Source: VMDJ01 sp038146785 | Lineage (GTDB): Bacteria > Pseudomonadota > Gammaproteobacteria > Chromatiales > Chromatiaceae | Direction of reading: 5' to 3' | Assembly: GCA_038146785.1 (NCBI GenBank) | Contig: JAYQSI010000016.1 | Coordinates: 186,001-250,000, forward strand | Length of the DNA stretch: 64,000 nucleotides | Shown: one piece after another, positions 26,600 through 34,409 of the stretch | How the letters are laid out: each line of letters opens with the position of its first letter | Numbering within the stretch: position 1 is the first letter of the stretch | Notes under the pieces: model-generated | What the model was told of the DNA's origin: nothing | Database searches by the model: none | The model's input: the letters and a program-made list of their open reading frames with translations, nothing else | Translations under genes and position numbers: made by a program

Positions 26600-28102
26600 A
26601 TGGCAACTCTCGGTAACTATATTGGCGGCAAACCTACTGCCTCTAGCTCATCACGCACTGCTGCGGTGTATAACCCTGCAACCGGCGAGCAGTCGGCAAC
26701 GGTATCTCTATCTTCGGCTGACGAGACTCGTGCGGCGATTGCTAATGCACAAGAGGCCTTTGAGAGTTGGAGCAAGGTCACCCCCTTGAACCGTGCGCGC
26801 ATCATGTTCAAGTTCAAAGAGTTGGTCGAGAAACATGCTGACGAGCTGTCAGAGATGATTACCTCGGAACACGGCAAGGTGTTTTCAGACGCCAAAGGTG
26901 AGCTCACTCGAGGTCTTGAGGTTGTTGAGTTTGCATGCGGCATCCCTCATCTTTTAAAAGGTGAGCACAGCCTTAACGTCGGACGCGGTGTCGACAGTTA
27001 CAGCATGATGATGCCTATGGGTGTTGTTGCCGGCATTACTCCGTTCAACTTCCCTGCGATGGTGCCTATGTGGATGTTCCCAGTCGCGATTGCTTGCGGT
27101 AACACCTTCGTTCTTAAGCCTTCTGAAAAAGATCCTTCTACCCCGTTGCGTTTAGCGGAGCTTCTAACTGAAGCTGGCTTACCGGATGGTGTCTTCAATG
27201 TGGTTAACGGCGATAAAGAATCTGTTGATGTCTTACTGACCGATGAGCGCATCCAAGGCGTGAGCTTTGTTGGCTCGACACCGATTGCTGAATACATCTA
27301 CTCAACAGCAAGCGCACACGGCAAGCGTGTTCAGGCGCTTGGTGGTGCAAAGAACCACATGGTGGTGATGCCAGATGCAGATCCTTCTCAAGTCGTTAAC
27401 TCATTGATGGGTGCCGCTTACGGCTCAGCAGGTGAACGCTGCATGGCTATCTCTGTTGCAGTCTGCGTGGGTGATGACGTGGCTGACAAGCTCGTCAAAG
27501 ATCTATCTGACGAAATCGACAAGATGGTTGTTGGCAATGGACTTGATAAAGCTAACGAAGCGCACATGGGTCCATTAGTAACTCGCGAGCATGCAGATAA
27601 AGTGATTGGTTATATCGACCAAGGCGTTAGCGAAGGCGCAACGCTAGTTGTTGATGGACGCAATTTCAAAGTAACTGGTCATGAGAATGGTTATTTTGTT
27701 GGTCCTACCCTGTTCGATAACGTGAAGCCTGGCATGCGTGTATACGAAGAAGAAATCTTCGGCCCTGTGCTGTGTGTTGTGCGTGTCGATAGCTATGACG
27801 AAGCACTAAAACTGGTTAATGAGCACGAGTTTGGTAATGGCACCGCCATCTTCACGCGTGATGGCGATACGGCTCGTCAGTTCACTGAAAACGTGCAAGT
27901 CGGCATGATCGGCGTCAATGTACCGATCCCTGTGCCAATGGCATTCCACAGCTTTGGTGGCTGGAAGCGCAGCTTATTTGGTCCACTGCACATGCACGGC
28001 CCAGATGGCGTTCGCTTCTACACGCGGATGAAAACCATCACCGCACGTTGGCCAACCGGCATCCGATCAGGTGCTGAATTCATCATGCCAACGATGAAAT
28101 AA
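26600..28102 (+). CDS. mmsA: CoA-acylating methylmalonate-semialdehyde dehydrogenase
   Basis: A 500-residue aldehyde dehydrogenase of the MmsA type, which converts (methyl)malonate semialdehyde to propionyl- or acetyl-CoA in valine, beta-alanine or inositol breakdown. Diagnostic stretches are MITSEHGKVFSDAKGE, GITPFNFPAMVPMWMFP, GSTPIAEYIY and the catalytic Cys in GERCMAISVAV. ATG 26600 follows GAGG at 6 bases; an earlier frame start at 26573 lacks support. No other valine-pathway gene is adjacent, although a HIBADH-like enzyme lies at 14.5 kb. Confidence 0.93.
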   Translation: MATLGNYIGGKPTASSSSRTAAVYNPATGEQSATVSLSSADETRAAIANAQEAFESWSKVTPLNRARIMFKFKELVEKHADELSEMITSEHGKVFSDAKGELTRGLEVVEFACGIPHLLKGEHSLNVGRGVDSYSMMMPMGVVAGITPFNFPAMVPMWMFPVAIACGNTFVLKPSEKDPSTPLRLAELLTEAGLPDGVFNVVNGDKESVDVLLTDERIQGVSFVGSTPIAEYIYSTASAHGKRVQALGGAKNHMVVMPDADPSQVVNSLMGAAYGSAGERCMAISVAVCVGDDVADKLVKDLSDEIDKMVVGNGLDKANEAHMGPLVTREHADKVIGYIDQGVSEGATLVVDGRNFKVTGHENGYFVGPTLFDNVKPGMRVYEEEIFGPVLCVVRVDSYDEALKLVNEHEFGNGTAIFTRDGDTARQFTENVQVGMIGVNVPIPVPMAFHSFGGWKRSLFGPLHMHGPDGVRFYTRMKTITARWPTGIRSGAEFIMPTMK

Positions 28103-28105
28103 AAC

Positions 28106-28131
28106 AAACCGACCTTCGGGTCGGTTTTTTT
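28106..28131 (+). terminator. Intrinsic terminator after mmsA
   Basis: CCGACC and GGTCGG close a TTCG tetraloop (28109-28124), followed by seven T. It begins seven bases after the mmsA stop codon. Confidence 0.95.
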
Positions 28132-28155
28132 CGCCTCTAGGGTTATGCTGCTCTC

Positions 28156-28848
28156 ATGATCGACGAAGACCTTCTCGCGCAAATCACCCCGGGGAAGATC
28201 GAGCATGCAGCTTATAGCTTGATTAAAGCCTATGAAGAGAGTGACCTGAAACAGACACCCATGACGATGGGGCGCATTGCGCAAGACTTATTGGGTTACC
28301 ACATTGAGCAAGGTCATCGTGAATGGTTTAGTTCGCACGATTACCTTGGTGGTATTTCATTCGACGAGAAAATCATCTTTGTCAGTCCGAATGCCGAATT
28401 CAACGATGGTCGCTATGACTTCACCATTGCTCATGAGATTGGTCATCACATCTTGCATCGCCCCTTGTTTGAGCAAGCTGATCAGCTAGATGAAACGATT
28501 GTTTGCTATCACGAAAAATATAAAACCGAACTTGAGCAGCAAGCCGATAGTTTTGCTGCCGCCCTACTCATGCCACGTAAGTTATTAGCCAAGGCACTGA
28601 TTCTTAAAAAACGCACACGCCCGGTGATCTCGCTAAGGGCTGCGCTCACGGTTGCGCAACGGGTACGACAAGAATGTGGCATCACGCACATCTCACGTTC
28701 TGCGATTGTGAATCGACTCAAGGATTTGGGTTATATCGCTGAGAATATTCCACAGCAGCATGACCAAGCTTGGCGAAAAAGTTCAGACCTTGGGCTGTGG
28801 GGTGTAGCTAAACGGCGCGTGGAAAGATTATTAGCGCGCTTCACGTAA
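28156..28848 (+). CDS. ImmA/IrrE-family metallopeptidase
   Basis: A 230-residue gluzincin. The zinc motif HEIGHH is at 93-98 (FTIAHEIGHHILHRP), with the third ligand probably Glu127 in ELEQQADSFAAALLMP. Such proteins cleave or relieve repressors, often beside an XRE regulator or antitoxin, but none is encoded next to this gene. The C-terminal 90 residues (helical, HISRSAIVNRLKDLGYI) resemble the domain that follows the peptidase in family members. Its end overlaps the restored pirin frame by 18 bases. Confidence 0.85.
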   Translation: MIDEDLLAQITPGKIEHAAYSLIKAYEESDLKQTPMTMGRIAQDLLGYHIEQGHREWFSSHDYLGGISFDEKIIFVSPNAEFNDGRYDFTIAHEIGHHILHRPLFEQADQLDETIVCYHEKYKTELEQQADSFAAALLMPRKLLAKALILKKRTRPVISLRAALTVAQRVRQECGITHISRSAIVNRLKDLGYIAENIPQQHDQAWRKSSDLGLWGVAKRRVERLLARFT

Positions 28849-29536
28849 GCCAGGCACTTCAATCACCAAGACTTCACAATCTGTTTTCGCTGAGAGCACC
28901 ACGCTGGGCCTGATCAGAGATCGCAAATCCATCGCCGCGCTTGCACTCAATTCCATCAACACGCATCTCGCCCTCAGAGATCAAAACGTAGGCCTTTCCT
29001 TTGATGTTGTGCGTCAGCTCAGTACCGGCATTGAGATTTCCTGCATAAATACGCGCATCTTGATGAATCCACAAAGGCGCCTGCTTATCGCCTGAGACCA
29101 ACAAGGTGAGTTGGTCAGTTACCGGCTCTTTAGGGAACTCAGCTAAATCCCAACGTGGCTCCACGCCCTGTTGATTGGGTGCGATCCATATCTGATAGAG
29201 ATTCGTCTCTTCATTCTCGAGGTTATGTTCTGAATGACGAATTCCGCTACCGGCACTCATTACCTGTACGTTTCCCGCAGAAGTGCGCCCTTTATTGCCC
29301 TGACTGTCCTGATGGGAGATAGCGCCTCGGCGCACATAGGTAATGATCTCCATGTCGTTATGGCCATGGGTGGGAAAACCGGTTTGTGGCGCAATGATGT
29401 CGTCATTGATCACCAACAGCTCACCATGGCTCAGCTTGTCGGGGTCGTAGTACTCAGAAAAGCTAAAGTGATAGTGCGCATTGAGCCAACCGTGATTGGC
29501 ATTTCCCAAGTCCTCGTAGGCGTGTTTTACGATCAT
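28831..29536 (-). CDS. Pirin-family protein, frame disrupted near the C-terminus
   Basis: A bicupin of the pirin family; members include quercetinases and redox-responsive regulators. The metal-binding cupin reads FPTHGHNDMEIITYV and GSGIRHSEHN, with NLYQIWI following. The frame drifts at DQAQ and stops at 28874. Removing one base near 28903 restores VLSAKTDCEVLVIEVPGLREAR to a stop at 28831, the expected pirin tail. ATG 29536 has GGAG 6 bases upstream. It is divergent from rimB. Confidence 0.86.
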
Positions 29537-29570
29537 GCGTAGCTCCAAAAGTGATGCTTAAAGTATGCGC

Positions 29571-29596
29571 CCTGAGGCTAAAAATTTCCCCTCAGG
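29571..29596. repeat. Inverted repeat in the pirin/rimB intergenic region
   Basis: CCTGAGG (29571-29577) and CCTCAGG (29590-29596) form a perfect 7-bp inverted repeat 35 bases upstream of the pirin start. It could be an operator for the divergent genes; no known regulator consensus is recognised. Confidence 0.4.
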
Positions 29597-29744
29597 AAAA
29601 TCTAGAATTGAACTAGCTTCGACGGCTTATAAAAATCCAAATTCGAACGATACATCGTCACTTTTTCCTGTATTTTCATCAATTAAGGCTTGCGAAGTCT
29701 CTCGCTATCGCCATAATTCGCGCTCCTTAACGAGGCTCACAAAA

Positions 29745-30188
29745 ATGACTCAAACCACTGTTGGTTGGAAAGAATGGGTTACGGTTTCCGGACTCGAACT
29801 TCCACCACTCAAAGCTAAGATCGATACAGGTGCAAAAACCTCCTGTCTGCACGCCTTGGATATCAAGCCGATTACCGAGCGCGGTGAGCCTTGGGTAACC
29901 TTTGTGACTCAGCCATCGGTGCGCAAACATCCTGAACGAATTATTGAGTGTGCAGCCCCGATTGCGGATATCCGATCGGTGACTAATTCTGGTGGTATCA
30001 GCGAGCTGCGTTACACCATCCATACCACCATCACGATGGGTGACTGGAGTGATGATGTTGAGATCACGCTCACCGGTCGTGAGAAAATGCGCTACCGTAT
30101 GCTTATTGGGCGCCAAACCCTTGAGAAGGGAAACTTTCTTGTTAACTCTGCCGAGTCATACCTGCTAGGCAAACTACGCAAAAAATAA
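29745..30188 (+). CDS. rimB: RimB-type retropepsin-like protease
   Basis: A 147-residue protein of the family once called ATP-dependent zinc protease (COG4067), now known as RimB, which works with RimK to remove glutamate tails from ribosomal protein S6. The aspartic-protease-like motif is IDTGAKTSCLHA (26-37). MLIGRQTLEKGNFLVN is the conserved C-terminal pattern. I start at ATG 29745 (GAGG upstream). A longer frame to 29565 adds 60 residues with no family resemblance. rimK follows after 4 bases. Confidence 0.9.
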   Translation: MTQTTVGWKEWVTVSGLELPPLKAKIDTGAKTSCLHALDIKPITERGEPWVTFVTQPSVRKHPERIIECAAPIADIRSVTNSGGISELRYTIHTTITMGDWSDDVEITLTGREKMRYRMLIGRQTLEKGNFLVNSAESYLLGKLRKK

Positions 30189-30192
30189 TGTC

Positions 30193-31098
30193 ATGAAGAT
30201 TGGAATTTTATCGCGCAACCCAAAACTCTATTCAACTCGCCGCTTGGTCGAGGCAGCAGAACAACGTGGGCACGAAGTGCGCGTTTTAGACCACTTGCGC
30301 TGCTACATGAATATCACTTCATTGCGCCCATCTATTCACTATAAAGGTGAAGACCTAAATGACTTTGATGCCGTGATTCCACGTATCGGTGCCTCTGTAA
30401 CCTTCTACGGTACAGCAGTACTTCGTCAGTTTGAGATGATGGGTGTTTATCCCTTAAATGAATCAGTGGCGATTACTCGCTCGCGTGACAAATTACGCTC
30501 ATTACAGCTACTGGCTCGTAAAGGCATTGGTCTGCCTGTTACAGGTTTTGCTCACTCACCTGACGATATTCAAGACATGTTAGAAATGGTGGGTGGTGCA
30601 CCAGCTGTTATTAAGTTACTTGAAGGTACTCAAGGTATCGGTGTTGTTCTTACCGAAACTAAAAAGGCGGCAGAAAGCGTTATCGAAGCCTTTATGGGAC
30701 TGAACGCCAACATCTTGATTCAAGAGTTCATCAAAGAAGCGGGCGGCGCTGACCTACGCTGTTTTGTTGTCGGTGGACGCGTGGTCGCTGCAATGAAACG
30801 TCAGGGTAAAGAAGGTGAATTCCGCTCGAACATCCATCGTGGTGGTTCAGCCACCTTGGTTAAGCTGACGCCTGAAGAGCGCTCGACAGCTCTGCGCGCT
30901 GCAAAAGCGATGGGCTTGAACGTCTGTGGCGTGGATATCTTGCGTTCCAATCATGGCCCACTTGTGATGGAAGTAAACTCATCACCTGGTCTTGAGGGCA
31001 TTGAGTCAACGACTCAAAAAGATGTTGCTGGCATGATCATCGAGTTCATCGAGAAAAACGCTAAGCCACACAAGACACAAACACGCGGCAAAGGCTGA
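30193..31098 (+). CDS. rimK: Ribosomal protein S6--L-glutamate ligase RimK
   Basis: A 301-residue ATP-grasp ligase that adds glutamates to the C-terminus of S6. MKIGILSRNPKLYSTRRLVEA, FDAVIPRIGASVTFYG, KLLEGTQGIGVVL, IQEFIKEAGGADLRCFVVGG and the metal site MEVNSSPGLEGIE are characteristic. It pairs with rimB; together they allow reversible ribosome modification, which in Pseudomonas links to cyclic di-GMP signalling. Confidence 0.96.
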   Translation: MKIGILSRNPKLYSTRRLVEAAEQRGHEVRVLDHLRCYMNITSLRPSIHYKGEDLNDFDAVIPRIGASVTFYGTAVLRQFEMMGVYPLNESVAITRSRDKLRSLQLLARKGIGLPVTGFAHSPDDIQDMLEMVGGAPAVIKLLEGTQGIGVVLTETKKAAESVIEAFMGLNANILIQEFIKEAGGADLRCFVVGGRVVAAMKRQGKEGEFRSNIHRGGSATLVKLTPEERSTALRAAKAMGLNVCGVDILRSNHGPLVMEVNSSPGLEGIESTTQKDVAGMIIEFIEKNAKPHKTQTRGKG

Positions 31099-31103
31099 GG
31101 TTA

Positions 31104-31652
31104 CTAATAGCGTTGAAGATCCAACGCTTTTGATGTCTTAGTAGTGGTATTAAATAAAACCACTCCGCCTGAAGGCGCATAAATACCCGTGACCGCGCTA
31201 ATCACCACCTGATGCGTGACTAGCAACACCAGGTCATCTTGCTTTAGTGAATCAAGGTAACTTTTTAATTGCCTCAAAGTTTGCTCACGATCCGCGTGTT
31301 CTTCAAAGAATGAGTTCAACCCCGTAAATGGCATCACCTTGCCCACCTCCAACAAACGCGCTGTTTCTTGGCAACGACACCACTGGCTCGATTTAATCTC
31401 ATCAAAACGAATCTGATGCTGCCTTAGCACCTTACCAAGAGACTTTGCTTGAGCACGACCTGTCGCATCAAGGTTTCGCTGAGTATCACAATCATTCACA
31501 TCAAAATGACTCGGATCACCATAGCCTGGCGCTAAGGCATGACGCATGAACATTACATTGGCGCCAGTTTCGGCAATAACCTTGGCCAGAGCAGATTCAG
31601 CCTGAGCGAGTGCCACATTGAACAATAATACTATCGTGATGATCCATTTCAT
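31104..31652 (-). CDS. Exported histidine phosphatase superfamily protein
   Basis: A 182-residue protein with a signal peptide (IITIVLLFNVALAQAESA) and the phosphohistidine core MFMRHALAPGYGDP, the downstream QWCRCQETARLL and the second His in LLVTHQVVISAVTG. The catalytic R-H, R and H are present, so it should be a periplasmic phosphatase of unknown substrate. It overlaps the upstream dehydrogenase stop by 4 bases and is convergent with rimK. Confidence 0.85.
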   Translation of the reverse strand: MKWIITIVLLFNVALAQAESALAKVIAETGANVMFMRHALAPGYGDPSHFDVNDCDTQRNLDATGRAQAKSLGKVLRQHQIRFDEIKSSQWCRCQETARLLEVGKVMPFTGLNSFFEEHADREQTLRQLKSYLDSLKQDDLVLLVTHQVVISAVTGIYAPSGGVVLFNTTTKTSKALDLQRY

Positions 31653-32710
31653 TTTTTCACCTCGTAGATTCGATACAAGCCACCATCAACTTGATCATTA
31701 AGAACCAATATTGAACCGTCTTTCATAACTGCAATATCCCGTATACGACCTAATTCCTTATCAAGCCATATTGATTCACTGATCGGACGTTGTTTTTCAT
31801 TCAATACCACTGAATAGATTCGACGAAACTTAAGCGAACCCACAAGCAGAGAACCATTTATCTCTGGAAACATATCACCTGAGTAAAAACTCATGCCGGA
31901 GGGTGCGATGCTTGGAATCCAGGTCCATATAGGATCGATATAACCTGCAGGCGAATAATTCAGACCTATCTCGCCTCCCCCATATTCTTCGCCATACGAA
32001 ATGATTGGCCAGCCGTAATTGCTTCCACGCTGAATAACATTTATTTCATCTCCGCCTTGTGGCCCATGCTCATGAGCCCAAAGCTCACCATTTGGCATTA
32101 ACGTCATCCCCTGCGGGTTTCTATGGCCTATGGAATGGATCTCAGGCAACCAATCATCTTGCGCATTGTTTATAGCAGTGCCTGTTAGTGAGATTCTTAT
32201 GATTGAACCTGCATGATTATCTGGCATTTGAGCATTTAACCTATCGCCACGATCACCCAGCGAGGCATACAGCTGCTCATCACTAATCACTAAACGACAT
32301 CCAAAGTGATATCCGGCGGATGAACTGTGATTAGAAACAAAGAGATCTTTACCATCGATCAAATGGTCATTCTCGAGATGCGCTTTGAAAATTGCCGTTG
32401 TATAACGATATGGCGCTACTTGCTTGGTGTAACACAAATAAACATCCCCATTTCGCACGGCAACATCCAATAGTCCTCCCTGACCAATGGCGACACTATC
32501 GGGAATACCTTTGATTTCATCTGTTTCATTCGACGGGATATCAACTTTAAAGAGAGCGCCTTGTCGACTGGTAACCAATACCTTTCTCTCGTCAATAAAA
32601 TCCATTCCCCATGGATGCGAGACCACACCGCTAACTTTTTCTATAGCCCGCACTGCCAAAGCGGCATGACTGATAAAAAACGCACAAAGCAACAGGCAGA
32701 ATCTATACAA
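31649..32710 (-). CDS. PQQ-dependent soluble aldose dehydrogenase-like protein
   Basis: A 353-residue exported beta-propeller of the soluble glucose/aldose dehydrogenase family (YliI/Asd type). A signal peptide (FCLLLCAFFISHAALA) precedes SHPWGMDFI, AHEHGPQGGDEINVIQRGSNYGWP and APSGMSFYSGDMFPE, the family motifs for PQQ and Ca binding. No PQQ biosynthesis genes are in the window. It forms an operon with the phosphatase downstream. Confidence 0.87.
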   Translation of the reverse strand: MYRFCLLLCAFFISHAALAVRAIEKVSGVVSHPWGMDFIDERKVLVTSRQGALFKVDIPSNETDEIKGIPDSVAIGQGGLLDVAVRNGDVYLCYTKQVAPYRYTTAIFKAHLENDHLIDGKDLFVSNHSSSAGYHFGCRLVISDEQLYASLGDRGDRLNAQMPDNHAGSIIRISLTGTAINNAQDDWLPEIHSIGHRNPQGMTLMPNGELWAHEHGPQGGDEINVIQRGSNYGWPIISYGEEYGGGEIGLNYSPAGYIDPIWTWIPSIAPSGMSFYSGDMFPEINGSLLVGSLKFRRIYSVVLNEKQRPISESIWLDKELGRIRDIAVMKDGSILVLNDQVDGGLYRIYEVKK

Positions 32711-33139
32711 AGCGAAACCCTAATTCGGTATAAAGGTATAAGTGAGTTTAGTCGGTTTTTTATTTTGAGTAGCCAGCCATCCATCCTATTCGTCTATAAC
32801 GCTGATAGCGGCTTATTTAATCTAGTGGCAGACATTGGTCATAAGATTTTTTCGCCCAGCACATACTCGTGTGACCTATGTCAGCTGACGCATGGTGTTT
32901 TCAAAGAGCGTGAAGCATGGAAAAGCTTTATTGAGACGCTTGATCTTCCGGTTGAATTTCTACACCGAGATGAGTTTATTAAGTCCGGTTTATTTAGCGA
33001 CACATTGCCCGCAATTTTTTATCGCGAAGGCAATGAACTGAGCACCATTTTTGATCGAGACAAGCTGGCAAGCTTTAGTGATGTTGATGATTTGGTTGCC
33101 GCACTCAGAAATGAATTAGCTCGACGAGAGCTGCTCTAA
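32666..33139 (+). CDS. Conserved-looking protein of unknown function
   Basis: I do not recognise this protein. The frame encodes FFILSSQPSILFVYNADSGL, HKIFSPSTYSCDLCQLTHG and LPAIFYREGNELSTIFDRD. The strand-rich start, the CDLC pair and LPAIFYREG give a loose thioredoxin-like or GIY-like feel, but nothing firm. ATG 32666 would overlap the divergent dehydrogenase signal-peptide region by 45 bases, and a downstream TTG near 32768 is possible, so the N-terminus is uncertain. It overlaps the mobA end by 24 bases, tail to tail. Confidence 0.6.
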   Translation: MTDKKRTKQQAESIQSETLIRYKGISEFSRFFILSSQPSILFVYNADSGLFNLVADIGHKIFSPSTYSCDLCQLTHGVFKEREAWKSFIETLDLPVEFLHRDEFIKSGLFSDTLPAIFYREGNELSTIFDRDKLASFSDVDDLVAALRNELARRELL

Positions 33140-33697
33140 AACCTCGGGCGTATTCACATTAATCACCAACTGATCCGATGGGATGGTGGCATAGCTATCT
33201 TGCCAAGGCGCAACAAACTCCATCACTCGACGCTCACCTTGATCTAAATACTCGCTAATCATGGGTAGCAACTGTCGAGACCACAAGCCGACTAAAGGCT
33301 GAAGACGATCGTGAATATGCGTACCCACCCATAAGGCTTTTGTTACTTGTTGCTTCTCGATTAAGTGATCAAGCCAGTCCGCCGAAAGTCCCACGACATC
33401 AACTGACACAACATAGAACCATTCTGCAGAGGATGCGTTCATTGCACTCTCAATGCCACTGAGCGGTCCAATAAAATCAGCACGTCTATCCTTAACAACA
33501 AGCGCATCAAGTTCTTGGTAGTCATGTATCGATCGATTGGCGCTAATCAAATGCGTGTCGCATTCTGATATGGCATCCATAGCGTAGCGAATGAGTGGAC
33601 GGTTGTTATAACGCAGCCATCCCTTATCTAAATTACCGAACCGCTGACCTCGACCTCCGGCCAATATGAGCCCAGCGATATCGCTATGTGAAATCAT
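33116..33697 (-). CDS. mobA: Molybdenum cofactor guanylyltransferase MobA
   Basis: MobA joins GTP to Mo-molybdopterin to form the MGD cofactor of DMSO-reductase-type enzymes. The nucleotide-binding motif GLILAGGRGQRFGNLDKGWL is complete, with GPLSGIESAM and VVSVDVV downstream. ATG 33697 overlaps the moaE stop by 4 bases; a TTG at 33706 is an alternative. It is the last gene of the moaB-moeA-moaD-moaE-mobA run. Confidence 0.93.
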   Translation of the reverse strand: MISHSDIAGLILAGGRGQRFGNLDKGWLRYNNRPLIRYAMDAISECDTHLISANRSIHDYQELDALVVKDRRADFIGPLSGIESAMNASSAEWFYVVSVDVVGLSADWLDHLIEKQQVTKALWVGTHIHDRLQPLVGLWSRQLLPMISEYLDQGERRVMEFVAPWQDSYATIPSDQLVINVNTPEVLEQLSSS

Positions 33698-34167
33698 TGC
33701 TCCCAACGCTCTGCTGCTTTGGCGTCACACTCTCGTGAATCGACCCAACGACTCGAGCCATCAGGCAACACCTCTTTCTTCCAGAAAGGCACATCGGTCT
33801 TCAGTCGATCCATTACATACTGACAACTATCAAACGCATCTCCACGATGCTTCGATGAAGTCATCACTAAGACGATAGGATCTGTTGGTTTTAATTCACC
33901 AATGCGATGAATAATGGTGATGCCATTCAGTGACCAACGCTTAAGTGCTTCATTGGCAAGATCGGTGAGCACTTGCTCTGTCATGCCTGGGTAATGCTCA
34001 AGCGTGAGTGTTGCGACATCTGTCTTATCACTCTGGCCAACCGCATTCGTATCTCTTACCAAACCCACAAAACTTGCTACCGCGCCAACAGTTGCGTCAG
34101 CGCCGGTTAATTGCGCTTGTTCCTCTGCTACATCAAACGGCTCGATCTGTACGGAGACTTTAAGCAT
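33694..34167 (-). CDS. moaE: Molybdopterin synthase catalytic subunit MoaE
   Basis: MoaE transfers two sulfurs from MoaD thiocarboxylate to cyclic pyranopterin monophosphate. GAVASFVGLVRD, TLTLEHYPGMTE, IIHRIGELKPTDPIVLV and the lysine-rich KTDVPFWKKE active region are family signatures. At 157 residues it is normal. It touches moaD with a one-base overlap. Confidence 0.95.
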   Translation of the reverse strand: MLKVSVQIEPFDVAEEQAQLTGADATVGAVASFVGLVRDTNAVGQSDKTDVATLTLEHYPGMTEQVLTDLANEALKRWSLNGITIIHRIGELKPTDPIVLVMTSSKHRGDAFDSCQYVMDRLKTDVPFWKKEVLPDGSSRWVDSRECDAKAAERWEQ

Positions 34168-34409
34168 CAGCCACCTGTGACCGGGGGAAAGATACCGACT
34201 TCATCACCATCTTTAAGTGGCGTTAAACCTTTTGTCATCACTTGGTTAACTGCGCATAAAACATTGCTATCTAGCACTCGCGACCAAGGCTCACCTCTGT
34301 CACGCAGCATGGTTAACAATGCTTCTGTATCTGATATCTGCTCAGAAAAGGTTTCTTCTGCTGTTTTTAACTCTTCACGATATCGCGCAAAAAAATACAC
34401 TTTTATCAT
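34167..34409 (-). CDS. moaD: Molybdopterin synthase sulfur carrier subunit MoaD
   Basis: An 80-residue ubiquitin-like carrier. The C-terminal PPVTGG ends in the Gly-Gly that is thiocarboxylated. The N-terminus IKVYFFARYREEL and the closing DGDEVGIFPPVTGG are standard. It lies between moeA and moaE with overlapping stop and start codons. Confidence 0.95.
   Translation of the reverse strand: MIKVYFFARYREELKTAEETFSEQISDTEALLTMLRDRGEPWSRVLDSNVLCAVNQVMTKGLTPLKDGDEVGIFPPVTGG

Noticed and set aside
29565..29744. 60-residue N-terminal extension of RimB
   Set aside because: It reads through an AT-rich spacer with an inverted repeat, has no family resemblance, and ATG 29745 has its own site.
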